Assembly: GCA_025355255.1 (NCBI GenBank)
Contig: JANYAA010000041.1
Span: 1 to 10,116 of the forward strand
Origin: Chloroflexota bacterium
Lineage (GTDB): Bacteria > Chloroflexota > Limnocylindria > Limnocylindrales > CSP1-4
DNA: 10,116 nt
Direction: 5' to 3'
Numbering within the stretch: the stretch's first letter is position 1; every line of letters begins with the position of its first letter. Position numbers and translations under genes: made by a program. Below the pieces are notes generated by a model that was not told where the DNA came from, made no database searches, and worked only from the letters and a program-made list of their open reading frames with translations. Positions 1 through 7,200 of the stretch are shown here, piece after piece.

Positions 1-292
1 CAGACGATGGGCTGGCCTTCGGGCACGAAGAACTGGATCGACATCGTCTTGACGCCATAGCGCTCGAGCGGCGTGATCTTGTTGTTGATGCTGGTCTTGG
101 GCTGGCCCTGGATGCAGATATCACGGGCCGACTGCTGCGCCCGCCTGCGCCAGGGCCACCGCCAGGTTGACGCTGACGGTGCTCTTGCCCACGCCGCCCT
201 TGCCCGACGCGACCGCGATGATGTTCTTCACGCCGGGCACCAGAAGCTCGGGTGCGCGCGGGTTGGCGCGGCGGACGGCGGCATCCCAGCTC
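1..292 (-). pseudogene. Inverted, diverged, internally deleted mrp fragment
   Basis: Read on the minus strand from 292 to 1, this encodes a second piece of an Mrp/ApbC P-loop ATPase. It starts at the tryptophan-aspartate end of the DUF59-like domain, runs through the P-loop GKGGVGKST (about 210-180), and then breaks. After residues AGAAVGP the frame meets a TGA (about 123-121). The Mrp sequence resumes in another frame (NNKITPLERYGVK, then [10 protein letters not shown]) up to base 1. Against the other copy at 364-690 this arm is 35 bases shorter, with the loss around bases 95-125 removing the LDAD...MMLG stretch. The arms differ at roughly 31 of 250 aligned bases by hand count, mostly silent changes. 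The 5' part is missing because the copy starts at the join with the rightward gene. It may continue left of the window. It could be a real decayed duplicate or an assembly chimera of two related genomes; I cannot separate these here. Confidence 0.75.
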
Positions 293-1213
293 CCGCTGAA
301 GGACCAGATTGAGGCCGAGGTTCGCACCGCGCTGGCCCCGGTTGGCGCGACCTCCATCAACGTGAGCTGGGATGCCGCCGTCCGCCGCGCCAACCCGCGC
401 GCACCCGAACTTCTGGTGCCCGGCGTGAAGAACATCATCGCCGTCGCGTCCGGCAAGGGCGGCGTGGGCAAGAGCACCGTCTCCGTAAACCTCGCCGTCG
501 CGCTGGCCAAGGCCGGCGCCACGGTTGGCCTGCTTGATGCGGACATCACCGGCCCCAACATCCCGATGATGCTGGGTCTTGAAGGCCAGCCGGTCAGTAG
601 CCCCAACAACAAGATCGTGCCGCTTGAGCGTCACGGCGTGAAGGCCATCTCCATCCAGTTCTTCGTCCCCGAGGGCCAGCCCATCGTGTGGCGCGGCCCG
701 CTGATCGGCGGCGCCATCTCGCAGTTCCTGCGCGATGTGGAGTGGGGCGAGCTGGACTATCTGGTGGTGGACCTGCCGCCGGGCACATCGGATGCGCAGC
801 TGACGCTCGCCCAAGCCGTGCCGATCAGCGGCACGGTGCTGGTGACGACACCGCAGGACGTGGCGCTGTCGGATGTGGGCCGGGCGCTTTCAATGCTGCG
901 CCGCCTCAACGTTCCGATCATTGGCCTCGTGGAGAACATGAGCGCCTTTGTATGCCCGCACTGCGGCGAGGCCACGGAGATCTTTGGCCGTGGCGGCGGT
1001 GAGCGGTTTGCCAAGGAGCAGGGTCTGGACTTCCTGGGCAAGATCCCGCTGGACATCACGGTGCGCCAGGGCGGCGATGCGGGCGTGCCCGCGGTTGCCC
1101 AGCGCGAGCCCGGGCCAGCCGCGATTGCCCTCGAGGCGATGGCAGGGCTGGTTGCGGCTCGCATGTCCGTGCGCGCGGCCAACTCCGCAGGCCCGGTCCT
1201 TACGCTCAGCTAG
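290..1213 (+). CDS. mrp: Mrp/ApbC/NBP35-family iron-sulfur carrier P-loop ATPase, 5'-truncated
   Basis: This is an Mrp-family (ParA/MinD superfamily) cytoplasmic ATPase, known to bind and transfer [4Fe-4S] clusters to apoproteins. Visible features are the end of the DUF59/MIP18-like domain ([11 protein letters not shown], about 290-322), the deviant Walker [10 protein letters not shown] (451-477), the [10 protein letters not shown] switch region (about 529-558), the [11 protein letters not shown] motif (about 771-803) and the CPHC cluster ligand pair (953-964). The C-terminal part is complete to the TAG at 1211-1213. About 307 residues are present against roughly 350-370 for a full two-domain protein, so some 60 N-terminal residues are missing. 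The frame stays open upstream to an ATG at 167, but those codons are antisense of the inverted copy, so that ATG is not a credible start. The usual CPLK motif reads LPLK exactly at the join. As seen here the gene has no start or ribosome site of its own. Confidence 0.9.
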   Translation, partial: LPLKDQIEAEVRTALAPVGATSINVSWDAAVRRANPRAPELLVPGVKNIIAVASGKGGVGKSTVSVNLAVALAKAGATVGLLDADITGPNIPMMLGLEGQPVSSPNNKIVPLERHGVKAISIQFFVPEGQPIVWRGPLIGGAISQFLRDVEWGELDYLVVDLPPGTSDAQLTLAQAVPISGTVLVTTPQDVALSDVGRALSMLRRLNVPIIGLVENMSAFVCPHCGEATEIFGRGGGERFAKEQGLDFLGKIPLDITVRQGGDAGVPAVAQREPGPAAIALEAMAGLVAARMSVRAANSAGPVLTLS

Positions 1214-1430
1214 GCCGGTCCCGTTTCGGGCGCGGCTCACCACGTGAGTCATGGCGCGCAGGGCGCCACCCGGTGAGCGACTCAGGTCTCGAGGGAGGCC
1301 CGTTGGGCTCCGTCGGGATCCGGCTGACCCGCGGGGTGAGCTGGTTGTGCGCGCATGCGCCCGATGACCCACCGGGTAAGCCAGCGGCGGGTTGCCGTGC
1401 TCGATTACGCATCGGCCCGGCGGCTCCTAG
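1214..1430. other. Convergent intergenic gap between mrp and cinA
   Basis: This 217-base gap lies between two genes that end towards each other, where a two-way terminator would be expected. I see no strong stem followed by a T-run on either strand. It does hold several short dyads: CTCAC-3-GTGAG (1236-1248), CACC/GGTG (1267-1275), ACCC-2-GGGGT (1327-1337), GCGCATGCGC (1351-1360) and ACCC-3-GGGT (1367-1377). A GGTGAGC or GGTAAGC word follows three of these. No convincing reading frame is present. Confidence 0.5.
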
Positions 1431-2612
1431 TTACAACCCGCGAAGGACGTCCAGCAGGACCGCGGCACCGGCGATGGCCGCGCGGTCCGCACCTTGGCGC
1501 CCGCGCAGGAACGCAAGCCGGTGCTCAACGCGTGAGCCGTCCGGCGTCACGATGGCCACCTCGACATCGGTGTCGCTCCCCGCAGGGCGCGTGGTGACCG
1601 CAAGGCCAACCGATGTGCCTGCGTCCGACCGCGCGCGTTCCGCCTCGGCCAGCAGCGCGGCGTCGCCTGCGGCAGGACGCTCCGCCAGTACCTCGGCGTG
1701 CTGCAGGGCTGGGAGGTGCCCCAGCAGAGCGACGAGCGCGCCGCCCGTGCTGTGTTCAACCGTGGCCAGCGTCCAGCCGCGCACGTCGAGCGCCTCGCCC
1801 AGCGCCGCGTCCCACGTGGTGGTGCCGCGTGCCCACACGTACGGCGCGAGGTGGCCCAGCAGCTCCACCTCGGCCGCGTCGGCCAGCTCGGCAGCGCTCT
1901 CCGAATCAGACGCGCGCGCCGAGATCCGCACGTCAACCGCGTCACGCCGGGCATAGGTGGCAACAACCGGGTTTGACCGCCGCAGGATGGCGTCGCCAAG
2001 CACCTCGGCCACCTGGGACTCGCCGATCCCCGTCAGGCGCAGCGTCCGCACGTCCAGCTCCGCGCCAACGCCGCGCCCATGCAACTTGGGCACCACTGCC
2101 TCAGTCCACATCGGACGCATTTCGCGGGGCGGGCCCGGCAGCGTAACGATGACCCGGCCATCTGGCCGGTCCACCCACCAGCCGGGCGCCGTGCCGTTGT
2201 GGTTGGGCAGCACCGTTGCCGACGGGATGATCCATGCCTGCTTGATGTTCACCGCGGGGAAGGGCTGGTGGCGGCGAGCCCACAGCCCCTCCAGCCACGC
2301 GAGCGTTCCGGGATGAACGGCGACAGCTTCGCCGCACACGCTCGAGACGGCCTCGCGCGTCAGGTCGTCGGGCGTGGGTCCGAGGCCGCCCGTGGTGATC
2401 ACGAGGTCTGCCCGTGTAAGCGCCGTGCGCATGGCGTCCACCACCACCTCGAGGTCGTCCGGCAGGTTTGCCACGCGCGTCACGTGCACGCCAAGCGCCA
2501 CAAGCAAGCGGGCGAGATCGCCGCTGTTGGTGTCAACCGTTTCGCCTACGGTGAGCTCAGTGCCGATGGCCAACAGTTCGGCCGAGTGAAGGCGGCGGGT
2601 TGCGTGCTGCAT
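1431..2612 (-). CDS. cinA: CinA-like protein: MoaB/MogA-type domain plus degenerate PncC amidase domain
   Basis: This is a CinA (COG1058-type) protein, whose family combines an N-terminal MoCF-like domain with ADP-ribose pyrophosphatase activity and a C-terminal nicotinamide mononucleotide deamidase domain used in pyridine nucleotide salvage. The N-terminal domain is clear: IGTELTVGETVDTN (residues about 16-29), TTGGLGPTPDDLT (about 73-85), NGTAPG (about 139-144) and LPGPPREM (about 158-165). The C-terminal domain (about 267-393) begins normally with LGEALDVRGWTLATVE, but the usual AESCTGG active-site motif reads VEHSTGG, and the tyrosine/lysine segment after it is not recognisable. The domain is also shorter than usual. 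Amidase activity is therefore doubtful. The start is uncertain: an in-frame ATG at 2639 would add nine residues (GVTRYARA region), but homologues begin close to the SAELLAIGTEL segment, so I prefer the ATG at 2612. Neither has a clear ribosome site. It is divergent from the membrane protein at 2692. Confidence 0.88.
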   Translation of the reverse strand: MQHATRRLHSAELLAIGTELTVGETVDTNSGDLARLLVALGVHVTRVANLPDDLEVVVDAMRTALTRADLVITTGGLGPTPDDLTREAVSSVCGEAVAVHPGTLAWLEGLWARRHQPFPAVNIKQAWIIPSATVLPNHNGTAPGWWVDRPDGRVIVTLPGPPREMRPMWTEAVVPKLHGRGVGAELDVRTLRLTGIGESQVAEVLGDAILRRSNPVVATYARRDAVDVRISARASDSESAAELADAAEVELLGHLAPYVWARGTTTWDAALGEALDVRGWTLATVEHSTGGALVALLGHLPALQHAEVLAERPAAGDAALLAEAERARSDAGTSVGLAVTTRPAGSDTDVEVAIVTPDGSRVEHRLAFLRGRQGADRAAIAGAAVLLDVLRGL

Positions 2613-2664
2613 GGCGCGAGCGTAGCGGGTGACGCCCATCAGCGGTCAGGACCACAGGGCGGGG

Positions 2665-2672
2665 TATCATGG
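2665..2672. promoter_or_regulatory. Possible divergent promoter between cinA and the membrane protein
   Basis: The only AT-richer patch between the two divergent starts reads TATCAT (2665-2670) on the plus strand, five of six matches to a sigma-70 -10 box. On the minus strand the overlapping CATGAT (2672-2667) is preceded directly by TGC, an extended -10 arrangement. No -35 box is evident for either. A start from the plus box would give a leader of about 15 bases before the ATG at 2692. This is position-based inference. Confidence 0.35.
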
Positions 2673-2691
2673 CAGTGGCCTACCCGTGGCC

Positions 2692-3573
2692 ATGCAACCC
2701 CACTGCGGAGGACGACCGCTGGACGCCGACCGGCCTGATCCCGACCCTGCGCGCCCGTCGCCCGACCCCGAGCCGGAAGTCCGCGGCCTCTTTGCGCAAC
2801 TCCGCGCAACCCGTGACGCGGCCATCGCGATGGTCCGAGCCCATATCAACCTCGCCAAGGCCGAGATGCGCGAGATCGGCGGCGAGATCGGGCGTGCGGT
2901 GGGTCTCGCACTCGTGGCCCTCGGCTGCCTGACGCTGATGCTCCTCCTGCTCTTTGTGGGCGGCATCCTCTTCCTCGGCGAGTGGATTTTCGGCAGCATC
3001 GGCTGGGGCTTGCTCCTCGGCTGTGAGGCGCTCCTGGTGATCGCCGCCTCGGCGCTGCTCGCAGCGGTGCGGGCGGACGGCGCCAAGCGGGCTGCCATCA
3101 CCGCGGGGATCACCGGGTTGGTGCTGGCCGTGGTCTTCGGCGCCTCGCTGACCAACCTGCTCTGGATGGCCGTGGGCGCGGCGCTCCTGCCCGGCGTTGA
3201 AGCGGGCGTGCGGCCGCTCGTCATCGGCAGCCTGATCGTCGCCGTCATCGGCGCGGTCGCCGGCCTGGTAGCGGGCGCCAAGTTCGCCCCCTTCGGCAGG
3301 GCCAAGAGTGGTGCCGCGGGCGTGGCAATCGGATTGGCGGCGGGCGCCGTGCTGGGCGCGTTCACCGCCACCGCGTTTGGACCGCGCGTGGGCATCGCGC
3401 TTGCGCTCGCGGTGATGCTGCTGGTCTTCGCAGCAACGTGGGGCGCCCTCGCCCGCACGCGGATCGACATTGACGAGCTCAAGAAGCGGTTTATCCCGCA
3501 AGCAACCATCGACACGACCAGGGAGACGATCGAGTGGGCGAAGACACAGAATCCGCTCGGGCCCAGGTCGTAG
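2692..3573 (+). CDS. Holin-X-type (phage holin superfamily III) multi-pass membrane protein
   Basis: The N-terminal half resembles the PF07332-type 'putative holin-X' proteins of actinobacteria and relatives. A proline/aspartate-rich start is followed by an amphipathic helix (GLFAQLRATRDAAIAMVRAHINLAKAE region) and a hydrophobic hairpin. Unlike the usual short holin-X with two membrane spans, this protein of about 293 residues shows about six hydrophobic segments. By base position they lie near 2902-2985, 3004-3070, 3094-3160, 3220-3285, 3316-3380 and 3391-3455, several glycine/alanine-rich. It ends in a charged helix (DELKKRFIPQATIDTTRETIEW). Despite the family name there is no lysin or phage gene nearby, so a housekeeping envelope role is more likely than lysis. 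The frame is open from a GTG at 2629; I chose the ATG at 2692 because earlier codons overlap the likely promoter and look non-native. Its end overlaps the next gene by 40 bases, suggesting translational coupling. Confidence 0.7.
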   Translation: MQPHCGGRPLDADRPDPDPARPSPDPEPEVRGLFAQLRATRDAAIAMVRAHINLAKAEMREIGGEIGRAVGLALVALGCLTLMLLLLFVGGILFLGEWIFGSIGWGLLLGCEALLVIAASALLAAVRADGAKRAAITAGITGLVLAVVFGASLTNLLWMAVGAALLPGVEAGVRPLVIGSLIVAVIGAVAGLVAGAKFAPFGRAKSGAAGVAIGLAAGAVLGAFTATAFGPRVGIALALAVMLLVFAATWGALARTRIDIDELKKRFIPQATIDTTRETIEWAKTQNPLGPRS

Positions 3574-4139
3574 CGTCCCGCAACCGGCTGGACGAGGAGA
3601 TCGTCCGGCTTGAGGCCTCGGCGCGAGCCGCTGTGGACGTGAAGGCCAAGGTGAAGCGGCACCCGGTCAAGGCGGCAGGCGTGGTGGTCGGGGCCGGGTT
3701 TTTGGTCGTGGGCGGCCCCAAGAAGGTGCTGCGCGGCGTCAAGCACGCTCTCTTCGGCAGGCCAGATCCGCTGCCCAAGTCCATGCTGCCCAACGAGATT
3801 GAGGCCGCGGTGTCGGCCCTCGGCAGCGACGGCGCCAAGGTTCGTGGCAGGCTGGAGCGCGAGTTTGGGCGCTACCTGCGCGAGACGGCGCCACGGTCGA
3901 AGGACCGCGACCTGCTCGGTGTGCTCGTGGGGCTCCTCGCCACCGTCAGCCGGCCTGCCGCCGTGAAATATGGCAAGCAGCTTGCCGAGCGCATGGTCAA
4001 CCCCGATCACGACGTGGTCCTCGACCAGGTGGCCAAGATCAAGGCGCGACGTGCGGCCGCCGCCGACGCAGCAGCGGCCGCCGCCGACGCAGCCGCCGCA
4101 GCCGCAGCAGGCATGGCACCGATGCCCGACGGCGGCTGA
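3534..4139 (+). CDS. DUF3618-like small protein with alanine-rich tail
   Basis: The 201-residue product starts with a charged helix of the kind seen in DUF3618 proteins (ESARAQVVASRNRLDEEI, then DVKAKVKRHPVKAA). A single short hydrophobic stretch follows (AGVVVGAGFLVVGG, residues about 49-62), then a basic region. A second helical part (about 85-165) contains a moderately hydrophobic segment LLGVLVGLLATVSRP. The end is a low-complexity run of alanines broken by aspartates, closing with GMAPMPDGG. The GTG start at 3534 is well supported: GGGAGA (3521-3526) lies seven bases upstream, inside the preceding gene. That gene overlaps by 40 bases, so the two are probably co-expressed. DUF3618 and holin-X proteins are commonly neighbours, which fits a shared envelope-associated job; the biochemical function is unknown. 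It ends 17 bases before the tRNA 3' end on the other strand. Confidence 0.68.
   Translation: MGEDTESARAQVVASRNRLDEEIVRLEASARAAVDVKAKVKRHPVKAAGVVVGAGFLVVGGPKKVLRGVKHALFGRPDPLPKSMLPNEIEAAVSALGSDGAKVRGRLEREFGRYLRETAPRSKDRDLLGVLVGLLATVSRPAAVKYGKQLAERMVNPDHDVVLDQVAKIKARRAAAADAAAAAADAAAAAAAGMAPMPDGG
4053..4094 (+). repeat. Two-copy 21-base tandem repeat in the alanine-rich tail
   Basis: The unit GCGGCCGCCGCCGACGCA plus GCA or GCC occurs back to back at 4053-4073 and 4074-4094, differing only at the last base. It encodes AAAADAA-type heptads. Further GCC/GCA triplets follow to 4109. Such GC-rich triplet tracts commonly expand and contract by slippage, so tail length may vary between relatives. Confidence 0.8.
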
Positions 4140-4156
4140 GCGCACACGCCGGACAC

Positions 4157-4244
4157 TGGTAGGCGAGGTCGGGGTCGAACCGACACGTCCCTCACGGAAC
4201 ACCGGCTCCTAAGGCCGGCGCGTCTGCCATTTCGCCACTCGCCC
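4157..4244 (-). tRNA. tRNA-Leu, anticodon UAG
   Basis: Read on the minus strand, the sequence folds as a class II tRNA. The 5' acceptor strand GGGCGAG (4244-4238) pairs with CTCGCCT (4167-4161), with one G-U pair at the end. A D-arm with the AAATGGCAGACGCG pattern follows. The anticodon stem CCGGC/GCCGG (4218-4214 and 4206-4202) encloses the loop CTTAGGA, giving anticodon TAG at 4211-4209. A long variable arm typical of leucine tRNAs follows (about 4201-4185), then a T-arm GTCGG-TTCGACC-CCGAC (4184-4168). Discriminator A is at 4160 and CCA is encoded at 4159-4157. Its 3' end faces the alanine-rich gene and its 5' end faces the cyclase gene. Confidence 0.95.
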
Positions 4245-4252
4245 GTGCGGGG

Positions 4253-4258
4253 AGTCTA
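4253..4258 (-). promoter_or_regulatory. Possible -10 box for tRNA-Leu
   Basis: On the minus strand TAGACT (4258-4253) lies eight bases upstream of the mature tRNA 5' end. It matches four of six bases of the sigma-70 -10 consensus in otherwise GC-rich surroundings. No good -35 box is present at 16-18 bases. Transcription from here would begin almost at the mature 5' end. Confidence 0.35.
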
Positions 4259-4283
4259 GCGCCCCGTCGCGATCCATCGGCTA

Positions 4284-4292
4284 TTGTGACAA
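4284..4292. promoter_or_regulatory. Small dyad TTGTGACAA at the cyclase gene start
   Basis: A perfect TTGT-G-ACAA inverted repeat overlaps the first proposed GTG of the cyclase gene. The overlapping TATTGT (4282-4287) resembles a -10 box, in which case translation would begin at the GTG at 4310 or 4331. It lies in the short divergent space shared with the tRNA promoter. An operator or promoter role is only inference. Confidence 0.2.
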
Positions 4293-7200
4293 CCGATCCC
4301 GACGGGGGCGTGGGTACGAGTGAGGGCTCCGTGATCTGTTCGGCGTGCGGGACGCTCAACGCGGTAGGCCAGAAGTTCTGCGGGGAGTGCGCCGCGCCGC
4401 TGGCGCTCGCGTGCCCGACATGCGGTGCCGGCGCCGCGCCCGGCCAGAAGTTCTGCGGGGAGTGCGCGTCGCCTCTGGGAGGCGCCAAACCAGCTCCCAC
4501 GCCGGGCGCCGTGCCCATCATCCCGGGTCAGGCCACGGTCGCCGAACGCCGCCTCGTGTCCGTCCTGTTCGCCGACATCGTGGGCTTCACCCCGTTCGCC
4601 GAGAGTCGTGATGCCGAGGAGGTCCGCGAGACCCTGACCCGCTACTTCGACACCGCCGCCGAGGTGGTGGCCCGGTACGGGGGGACCGTCGAGAAGTTCA
4701 TCGGTGACGCAGTGATGGCCGTCTGGGGAACGCCCATTGCGCGCGGGGATGACGCCGAGCGCGCGGTGCGGGCCGCGCTGGACCTGGTGGATGCCGTGCG
4801 CGTGCTTGGCCCGGCGATCAGCGCCCGGGCGGGCGTCCTCACCGGCGAGGCGGCCGTCACGCTGGGTGCCACAAACCAGGGCATGGTCGCGGGCGATCTC
4901 GTAAACACGGCTGCCCGGCTCCAGTCCGCGGCGGCCCCAGGCATGGTGCTGGTGGGCGAGGCCACACATCGGGCGGCGTCCGGCGCCATCGCCTTTGAAC
5001 CGGCGGGCGAGCAGTCGCTCAAGGGCAAGGCCGCACCCGTGGCGGCGTGGGTCGCCCTGCGGGTTGTCGCGGAGCGCGGTGGCCGCGGCCGGTCGGACGC
5101 GCTCGAAGCCCCGTTTGTCGGCCGCGACGACGAGCTGCGACTTATCAAGGATCTTTTCCACGCCACAACCCGAGAGAGGCGGCCGCGCCTCGTCTCGGTC
5201 ACGGGCATCGGCGGCATCGGCAAGAGCCGGCTCGCGTGGGAGTTTGAGAAGTACCTCGACGGCATCATGGACGCCGTCTGGTGGCACCACGGCCGATCGC
5301 CCGCGTACGGCGAGGGCGTCACCTTCTGGCCCCTCGGCGAGATGATCCGCTCGCGCGCGGGTGTTCGCGAGGGTGATGACGAGGCGACCACCCGGACCGG
5401 CCTGGGTGCCTTCCTCGACCGCCTCAGCCTGGACGCGGCAGAGCGCAGCTGGGTTGAGCCCGCGTTGCTCGCCGTCCTTGGGATCGGCAGCGGCATCGGC
5501 AGCGACCAGCTGTTTGGCGCCTGGCGCACCTTCTTCGAGCGTCTCGCACTGACGGGCACGGTCGTGCTCGTCTTTGAGGACCTCCACTGGGCCGACAGCG
5601 GCACGCTGGACTTCATCGAGCACCTGCTCGATTGGTCCCGCACGACGCCGCTCTACATCGTCACGCTGTCCCGCCCCGAACTGCTTGACAAGCGACCCTC
5701 GTGGGGTGCCGGTCGGCGGAACTTCACAAGCCTGTTCCTTGAGCCGCTGGCCGAACCCGCCATGCGTGCGTTGCTCGCGGGGCTGGTGCCGGGGCTGCCC
5801 GCGTCGGCCGCGGACGCGATCGTCGTCCGTGCCGAAGGCGTGCCGCTCTACGCGGTGGAGACCGTGCGAATGCTGGTCGCCGACGGGAAGCTGGCCCTGG
5901 CTGCCGACGGCCGCTACGAGCCGCGCGGCGACCTGACGGGCCTCGCGGTGCCGGACACGCTCACCGCCCTCATTGCCGCTCGTCTCGACGCCCTCGATGC
6001 CGCAGATCGTGCGCTGATCCTCGATGCCGCGGTGCTGGGCCAGAGCTTCAGCCCCTCGGGTCTTGCCGCGGTGGCTGGCGTGGACGAGGCGTCCCTCGCT
6101 GATCGTCTCCGCTCGCTCGTGCGTCGTGAGCTGCTCGTTCAGCAGGCGGACCCGCGCAGCCCGGAGCGGGGCAACTACGCATTCGTGCAGGCGCTGATCC
6201 GCGAGGTCGCGTACAACACGCTGGCCCGGCGCGACCGCAAGACGCGGCACCTCGCCGCGGCACGCTACTTCGAGGTGATCGGCACCGACGAGATCGCGGG
6301 CGCATTGTCGGGCCACCTGTTGGCGGCCCACGGGTTGGCCGCAGATGACGAGGAGGCGGCGGCGCTCGCAGCGCGGGCGCGCTTGGCCCTCGCGAGCGCA
6401 GCGGACCGCGCGCGGGCACTCGGCGCGTTCGACCAGTCGTTGGGCTTCACCACCTCCGCGCTGGCGGTGACGACGGGCGCCGCGGATCGTGCAGTTCTAC
6501 AGGAGCAGGGTGGTGGTGACGCGGTGCTGTCCGGCCGTCTCCCTGATGCCGACCGGCTGTTGCGTCAGGCGATCGCCATCTATCGGGAACTGGGGGACTT
6601 GCGGGGGATCGCCCGGTCGGCTGCCAGCTTGGCATATGCCCTCACGAGCCAGTTCCGCCTGGACGAGGCGCTCGCGCTGCTGGAAGAGGCGACATTGGAC
6701 ACCGCGACGTTGGGCGACGAGCCCGGAGTGATCGAACTGTGGGTCACCCAGGGCCGCGCACACTACTACCGCGACGAACCGCTCGAGGCGCTCTCGATCC
6801 TCGACCGAGCCCTGGCCACCGCCGAGCGTCGCGATCTCGTGCCGCTGGTTGCGCAGGCCCTGATGATCCGCGGCTCCGTCCTGGGGGAAGGCGGGCGCTC
6901 GTATGAGGGCCAGGCGGTGATCGACGGCGCCCGGCGGTTGGCCGAGGCCGGGGGACTCGAAGGCCTGGTCGGACGGGCCATCACCGGGAAGGCGCTGCTC
7001 CTTGCCGCGTCCGACCCGGTAGAGAGCCGGCGGCTGTACCTGGAGGCCGCGGAGATGGCCCGTCGCCGCGGCGACCGTCCGCACCTTGTCCGCTCGATCT
7101 CCAACGCCGTCGAGGCCGCGTACTTCACCGGCGATTGGGCTTGGGCCGAGCGGCAAGTGGAGGAGCTTCTCGCGGAGGAGCTGCTGCCACCCGACCGCAT

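Noticed and set aside
167..289. ATG at 167 as the start of the rightward mrp
   Set aside because: Codons 167-289 are the complement of the inverted copy and do not resemble an Mrp N-terminal domain; the real homology starts at about 290.
121..612. Long minus-strand frame over the mrp join carrying a P-loop motif
   Set aside because: Its first part is antisense of the rightward mrp and only its last third (from about 292) is true Mrp sequence, ending at the frameshift stop. It is a product of the inverted join, so only the fragment is annotated.
2692..3573. Prophage lysis gene
   Set aside because: The holin-like similarity is to the chromosomal holin-X superfamily, and no endolysin, structural or integrase gene is nearby.
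4053..4109. Alanine-codon tract as a CRISPR-like or regulatory repeat
   Set aside because: It is a triplet-based tract inside a reading frame without spacers, fully explained by the alanine-rich protein tail.
2667..4202. A 511-codon open frame opposite the membrane protein pair
   Set aside because: It runs antisense through two supported genes and into the tRNA, and its translation shows no domain.
4157..4244. tRNA-Leu as an integration attachment site
   Set aside because: No integrase gene and no partial duplicate of the tRNA 3' end are present elsewhere in the window.
4256..6331. A 691-codon open frame opposite the cyclase gene
   Set aside because: It is low-complexity antisense of a strongly supported gene. 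High GC makes stop codons rare on the opposite strand.
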